A stretch of DNA of 35,509 nucleotides from Chlamydiales bacterium (GTDB lineage: Bacteria > Chlamydiota > Chlamydiia > Chlamydiales > JARBTN01): assembly GCA_029240195.1 (NCBI GenBank), contig JARBTN010000009.1, forward strand, positions 1-35,509. The letters are read 5' to 3'. How positions within the stretch are numbered: position 1 is the first letter of the stretch; each line of letters begins with the position of its first letter. This document shows positions 28,544-35,509 of this stretch, piece by piece. The notes under the pieces were generated by a model. The model did no database searches. It saw only the letters and a program-made list of their open reading frames with translations, and was not told where the DNA came from. Position numbers and translations under genes: made by a program.

Positions 28544-28738
28544 ATGGCGCGACCGAAGAAAATTAAAGACGGCATCCGTTTATCTGTTGTCATCCCTGAA
28601 AAACAGGCCAACTGGCTGAAGAAGATGGCCATCCACATGAGCGCGCAGCAAGGGCGGCAGATCACGGTCTCAGAGGCCATTCGCCTGGCCATCGAGCAGT
28701 GCTATCCGCTCGTCGAAAAGCAGCTAGAGCTCTTTTAA
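28544..28738 (+). CDS. Small ribbon-helix-helix-like DNA-binding protein
   Basis: IRLSVVIPEKQANWLKKMA...GRQITVSEAIRLAIEQCYP fits a beta-strand/helix/helix RHH layout. Confidence 0.55.
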   Translation: MARPKKIKDGIRLSVVIPEKQANWLKKMAIHMSAQQGRQITVSEAIRLAIEQCYPLVEKQLELF

Positions 28739-29656
28739 TGCAAAATGCGCCTCAGGGACAAGTTGACCAGCAGGCCGAGAAAATCAAAGCTCTGGCTTTT
28801 TCTTGGCCTGCCAGCCCAAAAAAAATGCTCTTCATCGGGCTCCTGGGCCGTAAAAGAGGGCCCAGGTTCTTATCCCTATCCTTTTAGCGCCAAAGCACAA
28901 TTGAGGCGTAAAGCCGCTCTCGATTTTTGGCGCTGGCAAAACTTTCGCATCTGCTTTTTAAAGCCCGGCTTTCAAATGCACCTGAGCCCGCCGCCACCTC
29001 CTTTGCCGGAGGAGGTCGAGCTGGCCGTCGATGCTCTTTGGCTTGAGGAGAGCGCTCTTAAGAATCGCTTCGATGGCGATCTCTTCTTTGTCAAGCCAGC
29101 CTTTTCCCCTCAGTCTTTAGAGTGCTTCCTTTCTAAATACCGCTATGCGCTTCCGTTGGCTAGGAAAATGCCTCTAGCTCATGCCTTGTCGCGCCTGATG
29201 GTCGGAGTCAGCGGAGTTGTCACCGCTGGCAGTCGCGTGCTTGTCTCGCAGCGCTCCTGGCAAGTGACCCAGTATCCTGGCTGCTTTGAGCTTTCTCCCT
29301 CAGGAGGGGTAGATGGCAGCGCAGTTCAAGGCGCCTCTATCGATTATCAGATGATGTGCCAAAGAGAACTTGCCGAAGAAACACACATCCCCAGCCATCT
29401 GATCAAGAGCATCGCTCCAGCTCTGCTCGTGCAAGAGCTGTTTGTGCTCGACGTCTGCCTAAAAATAGAGCTCTTAGAAGAGGCGCCCTTGCAGCCGGAA
29501 GAGAGCGAGGTGCTCAATCTCTTTTGGCTCGAGTTAGACCAAGCCTGCCTCTTATTCAAAGAAAAGGTGAGAGAGCAAAGCGCTGTGCCAACTTCTGCTA
29601 CTCTGTTAGCTTGCCTTTATCCTAACTTGTTTTGGCGCTGGCGCCGCATCAGCTAA
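28738..29656 (+). CDS. Nudix hydrolase-like protein; likely native start at 28738 with a +1 frame discontinuity at an A8 tract
   Basis: GGVDGSAVQGASIDYQMMCQRELAEETHIPS resembles a Nudix box (REL-EE core). The ATG at 28738 overlaps the upstream TAA but leaves the main frame at A8 around 28810-28820. ORF track start is 28745. Confidence 0.65.
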
Positions 29657-29726
29657 AAGCTTTTCTCTTTGAGCTAAATGAGCTCGGTTGCGTAAACTAA
29701 AGCGCTCTTATAGATGAAGGACTCAT

Positions 29727-31052
29727 ATGTCGCCCTCTTTCCCCATGCTCTTTTTCCTTTTCTTGCTCTCATGCCAATGTGCCGCAGCAAACCCCATCAC
29801 CTTAGAGGAAGCCGAGCTGCACTTGCTGCAAAATAACCGGCAGCTGGCCATCTTGAAAAAAGAGATGCAAAAGCAGGCTTTGGTCTGTAAATCCTCGCTC
29901 TCCTCCGCTTTTCCCAAGATCTCCTTAGAATTTGGAATGAGCAATCAGCGTCAGGAGTCCAAGCTCACATTGCGCGATGAGATCTTTTCTTGGGGAAATA
30001 TCCTCACCAACCGCATCGACCAAATCGACCTCGATCTGCTAAAGATCAACTACTATCTTGAGGCAAATTCCCTGCTCTACACCTTGCGGAGCCAATACTA
30101 TAAGATATTGCTCTTTCAAGAGCGCATCCAGTCCGAAAAAGAGAGCGTCCAGCTCTTTCGAGAAGCTCTCGAGCTAGAGCGCAAAAAATGCGCCCTTGGA
30201 GAATCGACAGAGCTTAACTTAAAGCAGGGGAAAGTCGCGCTCAATGCGGCCCTCTCCCTCTATTTTCAAGCCGAGCGCGACCTGAAATTAGCGAAAGCGG
30301 CTTTGGGCGAGATGCTCGGCTTAGAAGCTGCATGCTCAAGCACCCTCTCTTTGGCAGAGACAGAAATCCCCGCCTTAAAGATCCCTCAGCTGGCCGATAA
30401 ATTTGGCAAGCTATCTAAGGAGACGCCCCTTTCACTCTTTTCAGCGGAGTCGGAAGAGGCTCTCTCCCTATTTGAAAAGGAAGAGCTTTCCTTTTGGGAA
30501 GGAATGGCCCTCGCCCGCCATCCAGCCATTCAAGAAAATGAGCTGCGCGTGCGCCGCTCTTTAGAAGGGGTGAAAAAAGCCAAAAGCCGCTATGCGCCCA
30601 CCGTCAGCGCCTACTCCAACTACAACCTAAAAAATGGCCGCTCTGAGACCGGATTATCTTTAAGCCTCCCGCTTATCGACAGCTTTTCCAGCCACCACAA
30701 GATCGGCCAGGCCAAAGAGACCCTTGCCGCAGAGCGCCTGTCTCTAGAGAGAAAAACAAACCACATCAAAATGGAAGTGCGCAACCGCCTTTTCGAAATT
30801 GAAGAAGCACTCTTAGCGTTTATGACATCGCGCTCCAGCATCTCGTATGCCGAAAAAGCCCTAAAAATTGCCCGTGAGCGGCGCGATATCGGCACCATCA
30901 CCGCTCTAGAATATCGCGATGCCGCTTGGCAGCTGACAGTGGCCCGCCAGGCTATGACTAAAAACGCGTTGGATCTGCTGCTCGCTTACTATGGTCTGCG
31001 TCGCGATGCCGCCCTCGACTTAGGTTCTCTGCACGCATTGGAGGGGTTATGA
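29727..31052 (+). CDS. TolC-family outer membrane efflux protein
   Basis: Signal peptide, then ITLEEAELHLLQNNRQLAILKKEMQKQAL and long paired coiled-coil repeats (LYFQAERDLKLAKAALGEMLG; ARERRDIGTITALEYRDAAWQLTVAR) typical of OEP repeats. Confidence 0.85.
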   Translation: MSPSFPMLFFLFLLSCQCAAANPITLEEAELHLLQNNRQLAILKKEMQKQALVCKSSLSSAFPKISLEFGMSNQRQESKLTLRDEIFSWGNILTNRIDQIDLDLLKINYYLEANSLLYTLRSQYYKILLFQERIQSEKESVQLFREALELERKKCALGESTELNLKQGKVALNAALSLYFQAERDLKLAKAALGEMLGLEAACSSTLSLAETEIPALKIPQLADKFGKLSKETPLSLFSAESEEALSLFEKEELSFWEGMALARHPAIQENELRVRRSLEGVKKAKSRYAPTVSAYSNYNLKNGRSETGLSLSLPLIDSFSSHHKIGQAKETLAAERLSLERKTNHIKMEVRNRLFEIEEALLAFMTSRSSISYAEKALKIARERRDIGTITALEYRDAAWQLTVARQAMTKNALDLLLAYYGLRRDAALDLGSLHALEGL

Positions 31053-32038
31053 AACAGACTCAACTCGGCGCCTTTCAAGACGCCATCGGCAAGTCTTTGC
31101 TGGATTGCTACCTCATCCTCTCTAAAAAAGAGTTTGAACGCCACGCCGCCTTGAAAGCAATCTTGGAAAAGATGAAAGGGGATTCCCTAATCAAAAAAAA
31201 GGTTCTCGAACACCCCTTCACTCAAATCATCGAAGAGCTCAACTCAGCGAGCTTATTTGCTGGCAAGAGAGCGCTCGTCTTAGAAGGCGTAGAAAAGCTC
31301 GCCAAAAAGGACGAGGAGTTTTTAGAGCGCTACCTCTCCACACCCCCTTTTTTGATGCGCCTCATCTTGGTGGGTAGCTCTTTGCCACCTAAGAGCGCGC
31401 TTTACAAAAAAGTGGAGCAAGTCGGGGTTGTGCTCGATGTAGAGCCAGAAAAGCCTTGGGAAAAACAGAAGAATATGACCAAATGGCTCATCGAACAGGC
31501 TGCCCTTCATCAAAAGCGCCTCCTTCCCGATGCTGCAGATTTTCTCTTTCAGCTATTTAGCCTGGAACACTATTACCTCGATCAGGAACTGGCCAAAATC
31601 GTCTCTTTTGTCGGCGATCGAGCAGAGATCACCAAAAGAGACATCGAGCAAATCGTCACACCCTATAAAGAACAAAGCGTATTTGCCCTGGTCGACGCCA
31701 TCTTTAAAATGGACAGCCGCTCAGCGCTCCTCACGCTGCACACCCTTGTCTCTCAAGAGATGCCCTATCTTGTCATACTGCGCCAGCTGCGCAATCAGTA
31801 TCAGACAGGTCTAATCCTCCTAGAAATGTTGGCTCGCGGCGCGCGCGACGCCATCTCCAAGCGCTTTCCGCAATACTCAGCTAATTGGGTGGATAAGCAG
31901 AGCGCTACCTTGCAAAGATATGGCTATTCCCGCCTCCGACAAGGCCTCTTGCTCATCGATCAGGCAGAGCTCCTCTTCAAAGGATCCACTCCTCACCCCC
32001 AGCTGCTCATTGAACGCCTCATCGAACAGCTCTCCTAG
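31049..32038 (+). CDS. holA: DNA polymerase III delta subunit
   Basis: LNSASLFAGKRALVLEGVEKL, FLERYLSTPPFLMRLILVGSSLP, LDQELAKIVSFVGDRAEITKRDIEQIV, VFALVDAIFKMD, LVILRQLRNQYQTGLILLEM. Confidence 0.88.
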   Translation: MKQTQLGAFQDAIGKSLLDCYLILSKKEFERHAALKAILEKMKGDSLIKKKVLEHPFTQIIEELNSASLFAGKRALVLEGVEKLAKKDEEFLERYLSTPPFLMRLILVGSSLPPKSALYKKVEQVGVVLDVEPEKPWEKQKNMTKWLIEQAALHQKRLLPDAADFLFQLFSLEHYYLDQELAKIVSFVGDRAEITKRDIEQIVTPYKEQSVFALVDAIFKMDSRSALLTLHTLVSQEMPYLVILRQLRNQYQTGLILLEMLARGARDAISKRFPQYSANWVDKQSATLQRYGYSRLRQGLLLIDQAELLFKGSTPHPQLLIERLIEQLS

Positions 32039-32215
32039 AAACAGTAAAAACAAAAAAAGACAATAAGACGAAGATAATAAGATGAAAAGATCAAAGGGGC
32101 GTGGCTCATCCTATTACAAGGCTATGAAAGTAAGTATTTACTTCTAATTTAAAGACGGATAATATGGAATCCAATTATTTATTTTTATTATTAAACCCTT
32201 CAAAAAAATAGGGCA

Positions 32216-32650
32216 ATGATGTTTGTTGCTGCGGATTACTGTAAAGATTTAGCTAACAATTTTTTTATAAGCGAAGATTTAGCTATCAATTTTTTTACAA
32301 GCGCTAAAATAAAAGAAGAAGAAAAAAAGGCTTCCTGCTTGCAACCAAAAGCGAGCTTGATCAGTCGTATTGGGCAAACTGCTTTGAAATGCTTACAAGT
32401 TGCGGCGTATACCTTATCCGCAATGGCTTTTGGAATCTTATTTTTGCCGTTTGCAGTCTTAGGGGCCATGGCAGAATGCACAATCTGCGTCATTGAAAAT
32501 GTGCGAGGCACAGACCAATCGAATAACAGCACGTTGAAAATAGCGCTCAATATTTTGACAGCTCCGGCAGCCATTCCTGCTATGGGATTAGTAGGTGGAG
32601 TAGCCATCGTGGCCAAGATAATTCATGATACTTTTTTAGCCGCCCTCTAG
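32216..32650 (+). CDS. Inc-like small membrane protein with N-terminal 30-bp tandem duplication
   Basis: Two hydrophobic blocks (VAAYTLSAMAFGILFLPFAVLGAMAECTICVI; ILTAPAAIPAMGLVGGVAIVAKII). DLANNFFISE/DLAINFFTSA repeat. Confidence 0.6.
   Translation: MMFVAADYCKDLANNFFISEDLAINFFTSAKIKEEEKKASCLQPKASLISRIGQTALKCLQVAAYTLSAMAFGILFLPFAVLGAMAECTICVIENVRGTDQSNNSTLKIALNILTAPAAIPAMGLVGGVAIVAKIIHDTFLAAL
32246..32305 (+). repeat. Two 30-bp tandem repeats inside ORF 32216-32650
   Basis: GATTTAGCTAACAATTTTTTTATAAGCGAA followed by GATTTAGCTATCAATTTTTTTACAAGCGCT. Confidence 0.85.
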
Positions 32651-32670
32651 GCTGACCAAAATTTTATAGC

Positions 32671-32710
32671 GCAAAGAGCGAAGCTAGCGATGGCTAGCTT
32701 CGCTCTTTGC
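32671..32710. terminator. Perfect long hairpin
   Basis: GCAAAGAGCGAAGCTAGC-gatg-GCTAGCTTCGCTCTTTGC, 18-bp perfect stem, 20 bp after the stop of ORF 32216-32650. Confidence 0.75.
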
Positions 32711-32732
32711 CTTTATATCTTAAGCCATGAAC

Positions 32733-33008
32733 CTATCCGTAAATTGGTTTTTCTAGCCAAATAAATATAATTGCGAGCTGAAGGAGCCCTCTCCAATATT
32801 TTGAACATCGCTCCCATCGGATATTGAGACGTCTAAATTTTCTTTGCACCCAAGAGAAACAGCTTTCTACTTTCCAGCGTTCTTTTGAAGGAGAAACTTT
32901 GGGCCCTGGACACCTCCGATAATTTTTCCATTTTCGACGAGGAATAACAGGCTTTAGTCCCTTTTTACGAATAAATGCTCTTAAGGCTCGAGTCGGATCC
33001 TTTATCAG
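32733..33008 (-). pseudogene. IS5-family-like transposase, C-terminal fragment
   Basis: Own translation: LIKDPTRALRAFIRKKGLKPVIPRRKWKNYRRCPGPKVSPSKERWKVESCFSWVQRKFRRLNIRWERCSKYWRGLLQLAIIFIWLEKPIYG*. Matches the IS5 C-terminal layout (KPxIPRRK...ERWKVExxFxWL..FRRLxxRWER). Ends exactly at the left inverted repeat. Confidence 0.8.
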
Positions 33009-33108
33009 TGGAGTTGCCCCTATAAAACCGGACCACTAGCAAGCTACTTGTTTGTTTATATATTCCCTTGGCGATAACATTTTTAACGCCTTATGGGGAG
33101 CATTACAG
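33009..33108 (+). repeat. Left 100-bp inverted repeat of the IS2/IS3-like cassette
   Basis: TGGAGTTGCCCCTATAAAACCGGACC...GCATTACAG; inverted copy at 34572-34671 with 2 mismatches by eye. Confidence 0.95.
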
Positions 33109-33406
33109 TTATCACCTCAGTTGAAAGACGTCGTCGCTGGAGCGCTGATGAAAAACGTTCAATTGTTTGTGAAACCTATGAGCCGGACAAGAATGTTTCA
33201 CAAGTAGCCCGAAAGTATGGTATATTTCCAAGTCAACTTTTTCAGTGGAGGCGGTTGATGGAAGAAGGGGCATTAAGAGGAGTTGGCAGTGCCTTTGAGC
33301 CAAGTAAAGGAACTTGGAAAACGGGTAAAAGAATTTGAAAGGGTTCTTGGCAAAAAGACTCTCGAGAATGACATGTATGGGATGCTAGAATAGCAGACAG
33401 ATCTGA
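33093..33406 (+). pseudogene. IS3-family (IS2-group-like) OrfA, frameshifted
   Basis: ERRRRWSADEKRSIVCETYEPDKNVSQVARKYGIFPSQLFQWRRLMEEGALRGVGSA, then after a frame change PLSQVKELGKRVKEFERVLGKKTLENDMYGMLE*. Matches the IS2 InsC pattern (VPASE...LQRLLGKKTMENELLKEA). Confidence 0.85.
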
Positions 33407-33523
33407 GGGAACAGGTTGCCCTATTTGTTACGAGATGCGGCGGACAAAACCTAAGAGTTAGGGCTAATCGTTCCTCAATCTCTTCAATGGCCAAAAACTC
33501 CTAAGTGCAAGCAAGGACAAGAC

Positions 33524-34561
33524 ATGAAAGAACACTCCAAAGACTTTGGTATTTTACCGTCAGCCGAATACAAAAAATTTCTTGGCGAGGTCAAGGAAAG
33601 GGTTCGGTCAGCGCAATTAAAAGCTGCTGTTACTGTTAACAAGGAGCTCATTAAGCTTTATTGGGAGATTGGTAACGCTGTCCGTCAGAAGCAAGGTAAG
33701 GAGGGCTGGGGAGCTAAGACCATAGATAAGCTAGCTCATGATTTGAAATCTGCCTTCTCAGACATGAAGGGGTTTTCCAAAACAAACCTTAAGTACATGG
33801 TTCAATTTGCCAATGAATATCCAGACTTCCAAATTAGCCAACAGCTTGTTGGCCAAATTCCTTAGGGACACAATATTGTTCTCTTGCAAAAGCTTAAGTT
33901 TACAGAAGATCGAATCTGGTACACGCAAAAAATAATCGAAAACGGTTGGAGCAGGAATGTTCTAGTTCAATGGATCGACAGTAAACTGCATGAAAGGCAA
34001 GGAAAAGCCATTAATAACTTCAAGGCATCTCTACCACCAGCCCAATCTGATTTAGCGACTCAAACGTTAAAAGACCCCTATTGCTTCGACTTCCTGGTTT
34101 TAAAGGAGACCTTCAACGAAAAAGAGTTAGAAGACGGATTGCTCAATCATATTCAAAAGTTCCTGCTCGAGTTAGGTGCAGGCTTCGCTTTCGTGGGCAG
34201 GCAATATCACCTAGAAGTTGGAGACCAAGACTTCTACCTGGACTTGCTATTCTATCACCTGAAGTTGCGCTGCTTCGTAGTAATTGAGCTAAAAGCAGGA
34301 GATTTTAAACCTGAATACGCTGGAAAGATGAACTTCTATCTCACAGCCGTGGATGAGAACTTAAAACATCCTGATGATAAGCTATCTATAGGACTTTTGC
34401 TTTGCAAAAACAAAAATAAGGTAGTAGCTGAATACGCATTGAGGGATATCAATAAACCGCTAGGAATCGCTCAATATGAAACAACTCTGATAGAATCACT
34501 TCCTGATGATTTCAAGGGGTCACTACCTACGATCGAGGAGCTTGAAAAAGAACTGGAGTAG
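33524..34561 (+). pseudogene. YhcG/DUF1016-family PD-(D/E)XK nuclease with one in-frame amber codon
   Basis: ORFs 33524-33865 and 33884-34561 are in one frame, separated by a single TAG. N-terminal VTVNKELIKLYWEIGNAV...LAHDLKSAFSDMKGFSKTNLKYMVQFA; C-terminal FAFVGRQYHLEVGDQDFYLDLLFYHLKLRCFVVIELKAGDFKPEYAGKMNFYL with D...ExK intact. Confidence 0.9.
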
Positions 34562-34571
34562 ATTAAGGCTT

Positions 34572-34671
34572 CTGTAATGCTCCCCATAAGGCATTGAAAA
34601 TGTTATCGCCAAGGGAATATATAAACAAACAAGTAGCTTGCTAGTGGTCCGGTTTTATAGGGGCAACTCCA
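34572..34671 (-). repeat. Right 100-bp inverted repeat of the IS2/IS3-like cassette
   Basis: CTGTAATGCTCCCCATAAGG...GGTCCGGTTTTATAGGGGCAACTCCA; reverse complement of 33009-33108 with 2 mismatches. Confidence 0.95.
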
Positions 34672-35091
34672 ATCTCTTTACGCTCATCAAAAACAGACCA
34701 AGAGGGTGCTGGTTATGATAAGGCGATTCCTTACGGGAGCAATCCTATTACATGCCCTGTCCGGGCACTTAAAGACTGGATTAAAGTCGCGAATATTAGC
34801 TCAGGACCTGTCTTCAGACCTATTAATAGGCAACAGCATATAAGCGATAATCGTTTAACATGTAAAGCCGATTCTCTTATTATCAAGGAGAATTTACATC
34901 TAGAAGGAAGAGAAGCTAGCTTCTTAGGGCATAGCTTAAGAGCTGACTTTGTAACGAGTGCGGCTCAAAAAAAGGTTTCAGAGCATCTTAATTATGAAAC
35001 AAACAGGGCACAAATGAGTGATACGCTTAAGAAATATATACGAATCGGAACCCAGTTTGAGGATAATACCGCGGCTTTGGTTAGCCCGTAA
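34672..35091 (+). pseudogene. Tyrosine recombinase (phage-integrase family), truncated C-terminal fragment
   Basis: Own translation: ISLRSSKTDQEGAGYDKAIPYGSNPITCPVRALKDWIKVANISSGPVFRPINRQQH...FLGHSLRADFVTSAAQKKVSEHL...SDTLKKYIRIGTQFEDNTAALVSP*. GHSLRAxFxTSAA and DTLxxYIR mark the catalytic domain. Confidence 0.88.
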
Positions 35092-35402
35092 AAATATTTC
35101 TTAATCTTTTTCCCTCTCTTGCTTCTCAAATCCATAGAGGTTAAGGAACTATTTTTTATGAAATTTGAAATTTTACTAGGGTATATATAAAATATTCTTA
35201 TCTCACCAGAGATTTACCATGGACTTATCTAAGCTTGATCTGGTGTATCTTTCCATAACTTTTTATCCATCTCCATCTAAATAGCCTGTAGCTATTTTGG
35301 ATGGAGGATTTTGCAAAAACAGGTTGAATCAAGAATTCCTTTTATCCCCCCCTGCTTCTCCTATCCCATTTTCAGGGCACTAATGCAACAAGGCTAAAAC
35401 GA

Positions 35403-35509
35403 TTAGCTTTCAGGAGTTCGGTTAAAAATAGCGGTTAAAATTTCTTTAGGGGTTTTAACTTGTTTAGCTGTCAAGTGTTGGTATGGAGAAAAATGATCCC
35501 AAGCAGGGT
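35403..35509 (-). CDS. Partial ORF cut by the window end
   Basis: PAWDHFSPYQHLTAKQVKTPKEILTAIFNRTPES* is open to the window edge and looks like coding sequence. Family unknown. Confidence 0.35.
   Translation of the reverse strand, partial: PAWDHFSPYQHLTAKQVKTPKEILTAIFNRTPES

Larger units (their letters stand above)
33009..34671 (+). mobile_element. Inverted-repeat-bounded cassette: IS2/IS3-like ends, decayed OrfA, YhcG nuclease cargo
   Basis: 100-bp IRs with TG...CA termini, OrfA fragment, and a YhcG gene ending 11 bp before the right IR. Confidence 0.8.

Noticed and set aside
33863-33865. TAG in YhcG as a pyrrolysine or other recoded codon
   Set aside because: The expected residue is Trp, a one-base change explains it, and no recoding machinery is visible. 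Simple mutation is favoured.
1-35509. CRISPR arrays, tRNA or rRNA genes
   Set aside because: Visual scan found no regularly spaced direct repeats with spacers, no tRNA T-arm-like segments with cloverleaf support and no rRNA-like sequence. A covariance-model search was not possible.

Overview
The window looks like chromosomal DNA of a Chlamydiae-type (Parachlamydiales-like) intracellular bacterium; this is inferred from gene content, with no database search. Recognisable genes: a compact type III secretion translocator locus (SycD/LcrH-like chaperone plus two CopB/CopD-like translocators), glycogen phosphorylase, UDP-glucose 6-dehydrogenase, polyprenyl synthase, an MreD-like protein, LptD/OstA, Maf, a HEAT-repeat protein, a Nudix protein, a TolC-family protein and HolA. 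Accessory genes include an F-box-like candidate effector, several proteins with Inc-like bilobed hydrophobic domains, a heptad-repeat coiled-coil protein and a duplicated 167-aa gene pair. The 3' end (about 32.7-35.1 kb) is a nest of mobile-element remnants. Its most interesting part is a 1663-bp cassette bounded by 100-bp inverted repeats (about 98% identical by eye, TG...CA ends, IS2/IS3-like). It carries a decayed OrfA and a YhcG/DUF1016 PD-(D/E)XK nuclease gene broken by one in-frame amber codon at a likely conserved Trp. The cassette lies exactly between a truncated IS5-like transposase and a truncated tyrosine recombinase.
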